A stretch of 64,000 nucleotides of DNA, taken from Pseudomonas entomophila. GTDB taxonomy: Bacteria; Pseudomonadota; Gammaproteobacteria; Pseudomonadales; Pseudomonadaceae. A model generated the notes under the pieces. It ran no database searches. It had not been told where the DNA came from and was given only the letters and a program-made list of their open reading frames with translations. A program made the position numbers and the translations under genes. Where the stretch lies: assembly GCF_029193575.1 (NCBI RefSeq), contig NZ_JARGCS010000037.1, forward strand, positions 43,061-107,060, given 5' to 3'. Each line of letters begins with the position of its first letter. The first letter of the stretch is position 1. Shown in pieces: positions 52,098 through 60,522 of the stretch.

Positions 52098-53074
52098 CAC
52101 TCGATGCTGGCCTTGCCGAAGGCGGGGTCGATCAACTGGTCGATCACCTGGTTGACGTCCACGCCGCGCTTGACCAGTTCCTCGGACACCAGGATCGGCG
52201 CCGCGGCCTTGGAGGCGGCGATGTCTTGCGCGCTCAGTTGCGGGGTGGAAAGGTCGGTGCGCGACAGTTGCAGCTTGGCCACGTCCAGCGGCAGTTTCGA
52301 CTCTTCGGCCAGCAGTTGGGCGAATGCCTCGGGGTTGGCGAGGGCCCAGTGGCGCGCCTGCTCGTAGGCCTTGATCACCGTGGCGATGGTCTGTGGGTGC
52401 TGTTTGGCGAAGGTCTCGGTGACGCTGACTACGCCATAGCTGTTGAAGTCCTTGTTGCGGTACAGCAGGCGCGAGCCGGCTTGCAGCTCGCTGGCGGCCA
52501 TGTGCGGATCGAGGCCGGCCCAGGCGTCGACATCGCCTTTTTCCAGGGCGGTGCGGCCGTCGGGGTGTTGCAGGTGCAGCAACTCCACATCGTCTTTCTG
52601 CAGGCCGGCCTTGGCCAATGCGCGCAGGGTGAACAGGTATGGGTCGGTGCCCTTGGTGGCGGCGATCTTCTTGCCTTTGAGGTCTTCGACGCGCTGCAGC
52701 GGCGAGTCCTTGGCCACCACCAGGGCGGTCCATTCGGCGCGGCTGTAGACGTACACCGACTTGATCGGGCTGCCATTGGCACGGGCCAGCACCGCCGACA
52801 GGCTGGCCGAAGAGCCGAAGTCGGCGCCGCCGCTGTTGAGGTATTCCAGCGAGCGGTTGCTGCCCTGGCTGAACACCCAGCTCACCTTGGAATCGGGCAG
52901 GGCTTTCTCCAGCCAGCCGAAGTGCTTGAGCACCAGGCTTACCGGGGAGTAGTAGGCGTAGTCCAGGCGCACTTCCTTGGGCGCGTCTTCGGCGTGGGCA
53001 GTGGGGTTCAAGGCGAGGGCGACCAAGCTGGCGGCGGCCAGGGTCTTGAGGGCGCGGGGAAAGGTCAGGCGCAT
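52097..53074 (-). CDS. aliphatic-sulfonate-type ABC solute-binding protein
   Basis: 325 residues: signal peptide MRLTFPRALKTLAAASLVAL to AHA, then VRLDYAYYSPVSLVLKHFGW, FGSSASLSAVLARANGSPIK, LKGKKIAATKGTDPYLFTLR and DAWAGLDPHMAASELQAGSR, the SsuA/TauA fold. It is the first gene of a complete three-gene importer. No oxygenase gene accompanies it here; it could also serve the distant monooxygenases at 6-13 kb. Confidence 0.92.
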   Translation of the reverse strand: MRLTFPRALKTLAAASLVALALNPTAHAEDAPKEVRLDYAYYSPVSLVLKHFGWLEKALPDSKVSWVFSQGSNRSLEYLNSGGADFGSSASLSAVLARANGSPIKSVYVYSRAEWTALVVAKDSPLQRVEDLKGKKIAATKGTDPYLFTLRALAKAGLQKDDVELLHLQHPDGRTALEKGDVDAWAGLDPHMAASELQAGSRLLYRNKDFNSYGVVSVTETFAKQHPQTIATVIKAYEQARHWALANPEAFAQLLAEESKLPLDVAKLQLSRTDLSTPQLSAQDIAASKAAAPILVSEELVKRGVDVNQVIDQLIDPAFGKASIE

Positions 53075-53289
53075 GGGAAAGTCCGGTCGGATGCAGGGGT
53101 TACCCGCATTGCAGGGGGCATGCCAGGCTGCCGAGGCCCATGACGCAAGGCCTCGCCGGCAGGGGGGCGGCGCAGCGCTGTGTGTGCCGCTACAGTCTGT
53201 TGATTCGCTGTTGCCCGGCGAACAGCGTGTCAATGGGGCTTTGGGGCGCGACAGATTGAGTGAATGAAGGCCCGCTCCCACAGGTACGA

Positions 53290-53309
53290 CGCCGCTCTCG
53301 AGAGCGGCG
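53290..53309. repeat. perfect 20-bp palindrome
   Basis: CGCCGCTCTCGAGAGCGGCG, a gapless palindrome 20 bp downstream of the reductase stop and 215 bp upstream of the binding-protein gene. It may terminate the reductase transcript; no T-run follows. Confidence 0.6.
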
Positions 53310-53329
53310 CAGTGCTTGTGAGGGCAGGG

Positions 53330-54487
53330 CTATTTGAAATCCCACTGCATCTGCGTCGTGATGCTCACCCCACTGGACGACTTCACGCACACATCCAGGT
53401 AATCGGTGAACCGCGGCGGCACGGCGATGCCTTCCTCCAGCAGGCGGCTGTTGTCGAACAGGTAGTTCAGGTCGGCAAACCCGCTGTACAAGCGCAGCGC
53501 ACGCAGCACCAGGCGCGGGTTCGACGGCCCGATGCGTGACTCGAAGCTCTGCGCCAGCGACTTGAGGTCATCCACATCGACCTTGCGGTAGCGCTCGCCC
53601 ACCGGTTGCGCGCCGCTGGCCAGGGCGAAGGCCTGGTCGATCTCGCCGAAGGTGCAGGCCGCGCCATGGCCGGCGGAGATATGGTAGAGGTCGTGGCTCA
53701 AGCGTGGCTTGAGCACCAGGCCGATCAGCGCCTCGGCGCAGTAGTCGACCGGGATCACGTCGATCTGCTCGTCCAGCCCGCAGGTGAAGCTCTCGAGCGC
53801 GAAGCCCATGCGGAACACCCAGAAGATGCTGCCTGAGGCCTGGCAGCCCAGGGTCCGGTGGCCGACCACGATCGACGGCCGCGCCACCACCAGCGGCAGG
53901 CCCGGCAGGTCGTCGCGCATGCGTCGCTCGATCTCCGCCTTGGACGCGGTGTAGTCCACCAGTTGCTGCTCGGCCGCCGGGAATTCCCATGACTCGCTGA
54001 TCGGCGACTCGCGCTCCGGGCCGCAGCACATTGCCGTGCCCACGTGCAGGAAGCGCTTGAGCCGTGCCGAGCGGCTCATCACCTCGGCGAAGGCGAAGGT
54101 GCCCTCGACGTTGACCGGCCAGATGCTCGGGTTCTTCGAGAACGAGGCCACCGCCGCGCAGTTGATTACCCGGTCGACCTGCATCAGGCGCGGTGTTGCG
54201 CTGGCCAGCCAGGCGGTGTCGTGGAAGTCGCCGCAGAGGATCTGCCCTGCGTGCAGCGCCAGGCAGTCGACAGCCGCCACGCCGTGCTGGCGCAGGTTGT
54301 CGCGCAAGCGCTCCAAGCCCTGCTCGGGGCTGTTGGCGCGCACCAGGAACGCCAGGTTGGCGCCATGGCCGTTGGCGATCAGCTGTGCGGCCACCGAGCC
54401 GCCGAGAAAGCCCGTGGCGCCGGTCAGCAGGAGGCATTCGTGGGTGGAGAGGGGGGTGAGCTGGTCACCGCGGATCGGCATGTTCAT
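53330..54487 (-). CDS. extended SDR, thioester/acyl reductase-like
   Basis: 385 residues. It begins with an NAD(P)-binding motif CLLLTGATGFLGGSVAAQLI and has VINCAAVASFSKNPSIWPVN, then LVDYTASKAEIERR (Tyr-x3-Lys) and VVARPSIVVGHRTLG. These are features of the 'male-sterility'/thioester reductase branch of extended SDRs, which reduce acyl thioesters. No acyl-carrier or synthetase gene is near. ATG 54487 gives the expected short N-terminus. Substrate unknown. Confidence 0.85.
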   Translation of the reverse strand: MNMPIRGDQLTPLSTHECLLLTGATGFLGGSVAAQLIANGHGANLAFLVRANSPEQGLERLRDNLRQHGVAAVDCLALHAGQILCGDFHDTAWLASATPRLMQVDRVINCAAVASFSKNPSIWPVNVEGTFAFAEVMSRSARLKRFLHVGTAMCCGPERESPISESWEFPAAEQQLVDYTASKAEIERRMRDDLPGLPLVVARPSIVVGHRTLGCQASGSIFWVFRMGFALESFTCGLDEQIDVIPVDYCAEALIGLVLKPRLSHDLYHISAGHGAACTFGEIDQAFALASGAQPVGERYRKVDVDDLKSLAQSFESRIGPSNPRLVLRALRLYSGFADLNYLFDNSRLLEEGIAVPPRFTDYLDVCVKSSSGVSITTQMQWDFK

Positions 54488-54824
54488 AGGGGTCTCGGGC
54501 GCGCGCGTTGGCGCGTCTTGATTAGGCACGGTGGGGTGGCGCCTTGAAGGTGTCTTCAAGCCGTCGTCAAGGGTCAGGGCAGGGTGGTCGCTGTGAGCCG
54601 GGGCTCGGGAGGAGGGGCCGTCAGGTTGCGAGCGATGGCCTATTTTCGCTGCTTGTTCGAGTGCGTTTCATTAATTGAGAGGGCGTTTTACCGGGGATTG
54701 GGTGAAACAATGTTAATAAAGCTTCGATGTGTCGATGCCTTTGGCCTTGCGGGCCGACCACGGCTTCGCATCGAAGGTGCGATACGAAGTCGTGGTGGTT
54801 GATGGGGTGTCGCGGGTTCGCGGC
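54488..54824. other. gene-free region with a long hairpin
   Basis: 337 bp between two leftward genes. It contains an AT-rich patch (about 54665-54725) suitable as promoter for the reductase gene, and the hairpin at 54757-54796. A 72-residue rightward frame here has no ribosome-binding site or recognisable product. Confidence 0.5.
54757..54796. repeat. 17-bp stem-loop
   Basis: ACCACGGCTTCGCATCG, loop AAGGTG, CGATACGAAGTCGTGGT: 15 of 17 positions pair and the two others can form G-U in RNA on one strand. It lies 28 bp after the cytochrome-like gene's stop, with no T-run. It may be a transcript-end stabiliser or a terminator. Confidence 0.6.
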
Positions 54825-56222
54825 CTATTGCCGCGGGAGTGGCGCCTGCATCGCCGCGGGCGTGGAGAACAGCTTGATCAACTTGGTCACCGGTGAAGAG
54901 GTTTCACACGTGTCACGGTCCACGTAGGGGTCACGCGGGCGAACGACTGCTACCTTGCATACGTCCGGGGTCGGCCCCTTCAGTTTCCCGTCGTCGCAGG
55001 CCCTGCACAGGCGATCGAACGCAGCCTCGAGTTGCAGTGAGTAGTCCAGTGGGGCCCCGACCTTGGACCCAGGATGACGTGTTCCTCCTTGCACGTTCAT
55101 GAAGAACTTGGTGACGTGCTGCTTGATCTTCTCGGCGTCGAAGCTGGCGTCCAGTGCGAAACCGTCCACCAGGGGCTGGTCTCTGCGCCACTGGGCTGCC
55201 GCGTGGCACGCCAGGCACGATGAGCGAGGGTTGTCGGCGGGGCCGTTCAGGCGCCCCTGGAAGCCTGGGTATGGCCGTTGCGGCCAGTTGACGGGGTCGG
55301 CGGACCACACCACGCCACTCAGGTCCGGGTTGATCTTGCTCTGCGCAACGGCAATGGAGCGGTTCCAGACGGCGTCCTGTTGCCCAGGGTCGTTCCCCCA
55401 CATCAGGCCGACCGGCACGAGGTTGTCCAACAGCCAGTCGCCTTTGAAGGTTTCCGGGTGTTCGGGCTTGTGCCAGACGAAGGTTCCCATCACCCACCCG
55501 GTGTCCTTGGCGTCGGGGTCCTTGACGGCGATATCGACCTGTAACAGGCGCATCGACCGTTGCACTCTGCCTTCAACGCCGTCTTTTTGGCCTTTCGGGT
55601 CGTCAAGGGGGTTGATGTACGCCTGGATCTGCGGCGCACCTTCAAGGTAGGCGACTTCAGAGGCGTCGGCCGTGGTGAACAGGAACTTGAACGTGGCGGA
55701 TTGCGCGGGGAAGTTGAAGCCGACTGGCAACGTGGGGTTGCAGGGGTTCTTGAATACCTGGCCCACGGCATAGGCGCCAGGGCGGTTGTACCAGGCGACG
55801 GCCCAGGTTTGGTGACCTTCGCCCGATGTTCTGGAAAGGTCCCCTGCGTCCGGGCCGCGTTCGGCCGTGAGGCCGTTGAGGCGTTCGCGGCCATTCAAGC
55901 TGTAGTCCATCCACGGCACGATCCACCAGGGTGCCTGCGGGTTCATGACCAGGCGCTGCTGCTCGACGCGGATGCCGGTCGCGCGGATCTCTTCCAGAAA
56001 CGCCGCCATGTAGGCGCGCCAGTCGGGGTCGAAGCCCACGCCTTGCCAGGCATAGTGGTCGTTGCCGGGCGAGTTGGGTAGGTCGCTGCGCCACGGCAGG
56101 TTGACGGCCTGTACCGTTGGCGTTGGGTCGTAGGCGGAGCTGTCCTGGGGCGAGAAGGTACAGGTGGCGTGTGCGGATGCTGATGCAGTGATAAGCACGA
56201 TGGCTAAGCCGAGCTTGTTCAT
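54825..56222 (-). CDS. secreted monohaem cytochrome-like protein
   Basis: 465 residues. Signal peptide MNKLGLAIVLITASASAHA. The haem-binding motif SSCLACHAAAQ is at about residues 335-343; a further LCRACDD pair near 420 lacks the histidine. The N-terminal 300 residues have many Trp and Pro residues (WWIVPWMDYSLNGRERLNGL, WAVAWYNRPGAYAVGQVF) and belong to no domain I recognise. It may be a periplasmic oxidoreductase or binding protein. Divergent from the protease-nuclease gene across about 270 bp. Confidence 0.8.
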   Translation of the reverse strand: MNKLGLAIVLITASASAHATCTFSPQDSSAYDPTPTVQAVNLPWRSDLPNSPGNDHYAWQGVGFDPDWRAYMAAFLEEIRATGIRVEQQRLVMNPQAPWWIVPWMDYSLNGRERLNGLTAERGPDAGDLSRTSGEGHQTWAVAWYNRPGAYAVGQVFKNPCNPTLPVGFNFPAQSATFKFLFTTADASEVAYLEGAPQIQAYINPLDDPKGQKDGVEGRVQRSMRLLQVDIAVKDPDAKDTGWVMGTFVWHKPEHPETFKGDWLLDNLVPVGLMWGNDPGQQDAVWNRSIAVAQSKINPDLSGVVWSADPVNWPQRPYPGFQGRLNGPADNPRSSCLACHAAAQWRRDQPLVDGFALDASFDAEKIKQHVTKFFMNVQGGTRHPGSKVGAPLDYSLQLEAAFDRLCRACDDGKLKGPTPDVCKVAVVRPRDPYVDRDTCETSSPVTKLIKLFSTPAAMQAPLPRQ

Positions 56223-56489
56223 GGGTCTGTCCCTGTGGTGATTGGCTGAGCGCCAGCCATTCCCTCGGTCGAAACTGCACAGGCTCCAAAGCGGCGAGGC
56301 AAAGTCGGCCAGCCAGGAGCGTGCTGCTCTCACTGCATTGACGAGCACGACCGCAGAAGCGCTGTCGAGGTGAAGTAATAGCACAACGCAATCACTGTGC
56401 GACGTCGTCATCCTGAGCGAGGATTGAGGAAGGGCATTTGCGCGATGGGCCTCTATGCTTGCAACTGGATCGAAACAGGGGATGTGCAC

Positions 56490-58514
56490 ATGGGCGTCAA
56501 GCTTTCCGACTTGCACCAAGCCATGCAGCGCTACAAGACGTTCACCGATGTCTGCGCACAAGCGGCGACGGCGGATTTTTCCGCCGCGCGCATGAAGCTC
56601 GGCATCCGCAACGCCAAGCTGTTCACCTCCACGGCCGACCGCCTTGGGGTGCTGGCCAATACGCTCAAGGCCAACTTCATCGACGCCGGCGATGGCACGC
56701 CGTTGCCACCGGAGCTGCTGGAAGTGTCGCACGCGCGCCAGGAGGCCGCCTTCGCCGACAACGACCTGCGCCCCATACGCTACCTGCACATCGCCCTGCT
56801 GGCCGCGCGTGCGGTGGGCAAGATCACCGTGCGCGGCTACGTCGACACCGAAGGCGACGCCACCGGGTTCCTGGTCGCCCCCGGGCTGCTGCTGACCAAC
56901 CATCACGTGCTGCCCAGCGAGGATTTCGCCGCGACTTCCTACGTGGCCTTCGACATGGAAGATGGCCTGGACGGCAAGCCCAAGACGCCCAAGCTGTTCG
57001 ACCTGCTGCCGACGCAGCTGTACATCGCCGACAAGGACCTGGACTACTGCTTCGTCGCTGTCAGCCCGACCACCGCCGAGGGCGAGGCGCTGGCGCAGTT
57101 CGGCTACCTGCGCCTGTTCGAGCAGACCGGCAAGCTCGACCCCAACCGCCGGCAGGCGGCGAACATCGTCCAGCACCCGTTGGGGCAGGGCAAGAAGGTC
57201 GCCCTGCGCGACAACTACTTCGCCGAGGCGCCCAACCAGTGGGACGGCGCCGAGCGCCTGCACTCGCTGTACTACGGCACCGACACCCTCAAGGGCTCCT
57301 CCGGCTCGCCAGTGTGCACGGATGAGTGGTACGTGGTGGCATTGCACCGTGGCGGCGTGCCGAAGCTTGCTGAAGTGGAGGGGCGTTGGGTGGTCCTGCG
57401 CCAGGACGGCACCCCGGCGCGCGAGGGCGATGCCACCAGCAGCATTGCCTACGTGACCAACGAGGGCACGCGCATCAGCAGCCTGTACGCGTCGTTGCGG
57501 CAACTGTCGAATGGCGCAACGGCCCTTGCCGCCCATGCCCAGGCGGCGCTGCAGCAGATTTCGGCGGTGTCGCAGAACCCCCGGCTAGGGCCGGTGGACC
57601 GCTCCACGGCGCCGCTGGTGGCCCCGGCGCCGCTGGCTGCCGAGCTGTTCGCCAGCGAGGAGGCACTGGTGCGACGCAAGCCGGACCTGTTCGAGGGTGC
57701 CCAGGGCTACCGGCCGGAGTTCCTCGGCGAGGGCTGCCGGGTCGAGTTGCCCGCGCTCAGCCACGAAGTGCTCAAGGAGGTGGCCAGCCTGCGCGCGGGC
57801 GGTGGCCATGAACTGAAGTACCAGAACTACTCGGTAGTCATGCACGCTCGGCGGCGTACCGCCGTCTACGCCGCCGGCAACGTCGACGGCAGCCTGCTGT
57901 GGAAGAACGTCATGGGCGCCACGCCGATGCCCAAGCGCCCGGCCTGGACCTTCGACCCGCGCCTGGACGAGCAGTACCAGCCGGACGATGCGATCTTCGG
58001 CAACGCCATGCAGCGCGGCCACCTGTTCAAGCGCGAGGATGCCGTGCAGGGGGCGGACGCGGCGGCGTTGCAGCACGCCGATCTGCATTCGTTCGTCATC
58101 ACCAATGCCACGCCGATGATCGGCAATTTCAACAACGTCGAGTGGGGCGACCTCGAAGACATCGTCTCGCGGCAGTTGGCCGCCGGCCAGCGCGCCAGTT
58201 ACTTTGCCGGCCCCATCTTCGATGTCGAGGACAAGTTCTTCAACGAGTACAAGGCCGGGGTGCCGGCGGCGGATCGTTACACCGGCATGCGCGTGCCGGT
58301 GAAGTTCTGGAAGATCGTGGTCTGGGCCGAGGCCGGTGCGCCACGGGCGGCGGGGTTCGTGCTCGACCAGTCGGACGAGCTGCGCAGGCATGGGCCGATC
58401 ATCGAGGAATTGTCGTTCGGCAAGTATCGGCAGACGGCCATCGTGCAGATCGAGCAGCGTACCGGGCTGACGTTTGCCGGGCTTGCGCAGGTCGACACCT
58501 ACCCTGGGGGCTGA
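56490..58514 (+). CDS. trypsin-like protease / NUC1-type endonuclease fusion
   Basis: 674 residues, no signal peptide. Residues 1-110 are a helical domain of unknown type. A trypsin-like protease follows, with His in LLTNHHVLP (138-139), Asp in ADKDLDYCF (about 181-185) and Ser in KGSSGSPVC (about 271). From about 430 a DNA/RNA non-specific endonuclease domain follows: FGNAMQRGHLFKRED (catalytic His about 511; the usual DRGH is QRGH) and SFVITNATPMIGNFNNVEWG. ATG 56490 is chosen because AGGGG lies just before it; the frame is open to 56397. A cytoplasmic protease-nuclease looks like a suicide or defence effector (inference). Confidence 0.85.
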   Translation: MGVKLSDLHQAMQRYKTFTDVCAQAATADFSAARMKLGIRNAKLFTSTADRLGVLANTLKANFIDAGDGTPLPPELLEVSHARQEAAFADNDLRPIRYLHIALLAARAVGKITVRGYVDTEGDATGFLVAPGLLLTNHHVLPSEDFAATSYVAFDMEDGLDGKPKTPKLFDLLPTQLYIADKDLDYCFVAVSPTTAEGEALAQFGYLRLFEQTGKLDPNRRQAANIVQHPLGQGKKVALRDNYFAEAPNQWDGAERLHSLYYGTDTLKGSSGSPVCTDEWYVVALHRGGVPKLAEVEGRWVVLRQDGTPAREGDATSSIAYVTNEGTRISSLYASLRQLSNGATALAAHAQAALQQISAVSQNPRLGPVDRSTAPLVAPAPLAAELFASEEALVRRKPDLFEGAQGYRPEFLGEGCRVELPALSHEVLKEVASLRAGGGHELKYQNYSVVMHARRRTAVYAAGNVDGSLLWKNVMGATPMPKRPAWTFDPRLDEQYQPDDAIFGNAMQRGHLFKREDAVQGADAAALQHADLHSFVITNATPMIGNFNNVEWGDLEDIVSRQLAAGQRASYFAGPIFDVEDKFFNEYKAGVPAADRYTGMRVPVKFWKIVVWAEAGAPRAAGFVLDQSDELRRHGPIIEELSFGKYRQTAIVQIEQRTGLTFAGLAQVDTYPGG

Positions 58515-58546
58515 GCGAACGGGCAAGTCGGATCGCCGCATCGCCG

Positions 58547-58596
58547 CTCCCACAGGCGCAGCGCTGATGGTGAGTACAGCGGAGTTCCTGTGGGAG
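58547..58596. repeat. inverted repeat, REP-like
   Basis: CTCCCACAGG (58547-58556) and CCTGTGGGAG (58587-58596), a perfect 10-bp dyad with a 30-base interval, between the convergent nuclease and Rid genes. It resembles the outer arms of P. putida REPINs. Confidence 0.6.
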
Positions 58597-58635
58597 AGAC
58601 TGGCTGGGTGGTGCGTCAGTGGCGGCCCAACCCCC

Positions 58636-59106
58636 TCAGCCCACCGCTGCGATCATGTCCACCTCGACCGGCGCATTCTTCGGCAACTGGTAAACACCCA
58701 CCGACGTGCGCGTATGCGCCCCAGCCTCGCCCAGCACGTCGTACAGCACCTGCGACGCGCCGTTGGACACCTCGCTCTGCTGGGTGAAGTCCTGCGCCGA
58801 CTGCACGAACACGGTCATCCGCACGATGCCCTTGATGGCCTCCAGCGAGCCCAGTTCGTCGGCCAGCAACGCCAGGCAGCGCAGGGCACTGACCTTGGCG
58901 GCGGTCTGCGCGTCGGCCAGGCTCACCCGTTCGCCCACCCGCCCGGGGTGAATGATCTCATCGCCCACCCGCGGCACCTGGCCGCTGACGAACGCCTGAT
59001 CGCCATGGCGCACCACTGGCACGTAGTTGCCGCCGATCTTCAACGGCCCATCGAATGCATAACCCAACGCGTGCAACGCCGCAGCGAACCGCTCGTTTCT
59101 GGACAT
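58636..59106 (-). CDS. RidA/YjgF-family protein
   Basis: 156 residues of the Rid superfamily: FVSGQVPRVGDEIIHPGRVG, KIVRMTVFVQS-type strand (IKGIVRMTVFVQSAQDFTQQ), and the C-terminal HTRTSVGVYQLPKNAPVEVD with the conserved arginine used for imine/enamine hydrolysis. It likely deaminates reactive enamines. ATG 59106 follows an AGGG by 5 bp. Length is that of the longer Rid subfamilies (RidA itself is about 130). Confidence 0.9.
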   Translation of the reverse strand: MSRNERFAAALHALGYAFDGPLKIGGNYVPVVRHGDQAFVSGQVPRVGDEIIHPGRVGERVSLADAQTAAKVSALRCLALLADELGSLEAIKGIVRMTVFVQSAQDFTQQSEVSNGASQVLYDVLGEAGAHTRTSVGVYQLPKNAPVEVDMIAAVG

Positions 59107-59284
59107 GACCTTTCCCTGTGTGGATGAATGACGGGCAAACCCGTGCAGCGTAGCGTGTCGCCGCCTGGCCAGGAACCCTCTGGCAATGGACGGGGTGGCG
59201 GCTGGCGGTTTCTGGTCCAGACTGTGTAAAGCCACGTTATCAGCCAGCCGTTTCGTCGTCCGCCGAAGGTACCGAGGGTCACCC

Positions 59285-60100
59285 ATGATCCAGCGTTGTC
59301 TGTGCCAAGCACTCCTGCTGTCGTTGACCTTGGCCCTGCTGTGCAGGGCCGCGTGGGCGGTGGACGATTGCCGACACCTGGTAGCCACCGGCAACCCCGA
59401 ATACCCGCCGTACCTGTGGCGTGACCCACAGAACCCGCGGCTGTTGATCGGTGCCAACGTCGACCTGCTGCAACACGTCGCCCGTGAGCTGGGCCTGGTG
59501 GTCGAGGTGATCTACGCCGGCCCCTGGTCGCGCGCCCAGGAGGAGGTGCGCACCGGGCGCATCGACCTGCTGGCTGGCTACTTCCTCACCCAGACGCGGC
59601 GCCAGACCATGGACTTCATCAGCCCGCCCTTCCTCTTCACCCCCAGTGTGGTCTGGGTGCGCCGCAACGATGCTTTCGCCTACAGCGGCTGGCCCGACCT
59701 GCAGGGGCGCAACGGCGGCACGCTGGTCAGCAACAGCCACGGCCAGGCCTTCGACGACTACGCCAAGGCGCACCTCAGGCTGGAGGCCGTGCCCAGCGCC
59801 TCCCAGGCTTTCGAGAAGCTGCTGATGAAGCGCAACGATTACGTGATCTACGAGCAGTTTCCCGGCAAGGCGCTGGCGCAGACCCTGGGTATCGATGGGC
59901 AATTGCAGGTACTGGAGCCGCCAGTGTCCAGCGAGGGGTTGTACCTGGCGTTGTCGCATAACTCACGCTGCAACCAGCCGCAGTTGCGCGAGGCGCTGGC
60001 CCGGCAGATGCAAGCGGTGGTGGAGGGGCCGCTGCCGGAGGCGCTGGTGGCGCGCAACCTGGAGCGCTGGAAAGCGCAGCAGGACGCTTCGTCGCGCTAA
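59285..60100 (+). CDS. periplasmic solute-binding protein, family 3
   Basis: 271 residues. Signal peptide MIQRCLCQALLLSLTLALLC to AWA; mature part VATGNPEYPPYLWRD, IGANVDLLQHVARELGLVVE, RTGRIDLLAGYFLTQTRRQT, MDFISPPFLFTPSVVWVRRN, i.e. the amino-acid-type SBP_bac_3 fold. No transporter genes are adjacent. It could be a sensor input or a lone binding protein. Confidence 0.88.
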   Translation: MIQRCLCQALLLSLTLALLCRAAWAVDDCRHLVATGNPEYPPYLWRDPQNPRLLIGANVDLLQHVARELGLVVEVIYAGPWSRAQEEVRTGRIDLLAGYFLTQTRRQTMDFISPPFLFTPSVVWVRRNDAFAYSGWPDLQGRNGGTLVSNSHGQAFDDYAKAHLRLEAVPSASQAFEKLLMKRNDYVIYEQFPGKALAQTLGIDGQLQVLEPPVSSEGLYLALSHNSRCNQPQLREALARQMQAVVEGPLPEALVARNLERWKAQQDASSR

Positions 60101-60104
60101 CGGT

Positions 60105-60350
60105 TCAGCCGCGGGTTGCAGGGAAATTTTGCAGCGAATCGGTGATGGCCGTGGGGCTGCCCGAGCGCAGAATCGACAGCTTGCGCTGTTCGTATGCCTC
60201 TTGGGGAAAACCCTGGCGTTGCAGCGCTTCGAGCTGCAACTGGCGGGTTTCCTCGGCGGAGTAGGGGCGCAGTTCCGGGTGGTTGGCACAACCGGAGAGC
60301 ACGACCACGGTAACGAGGGCGGCGAGCGACAGGCGGGCAGGGCGGTTCAT
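60105..60350 (-). CDS. small lipoprotein
   Basis: 81 residues. MNRPARLSLAALVTVVVLSG C gives a signal peptide with lipobox VLSGC. The mature part, ANHPELRPYSAEETRQLQLE and ALQRQGFPQEAYEQRKLSIL, is a short helical polypeptide. GAGG lies 9 bp before the ATG at 60350; a GTG three codons upstream is possible. Function unknown. Confidence 0.75.
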   Translation of the reverse strand: MNRPARLSLAALVTVVVLSGCANHPELRPYSAEETRQLQLEALQRQGFPQEAYEQRKLSILRSGSPTAITDSLQNFPATRG

Positions 60351-60522
60351 CGGGGGCACCCTCGGTGGGACGTCGATGAGGCCAGCTTATTGTTCGCCGC
60401 CGATCAATAGAAATTGTCGTGCTCAATAGTGACTATCGAGACCGCTGCTTGCAGGCATTGCGCCATCTGCTCGCTAGACTACAGGGAACCCTGTCCTCCC
60501 GCCTGCCAGGAGCCACGCCACC

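Noticed and set aside
54584..54802. 72-residue rightward reading frame
   Set aside because: No ribosome-binding site, no recognisable sequence, and it crosses the long stem-loop.
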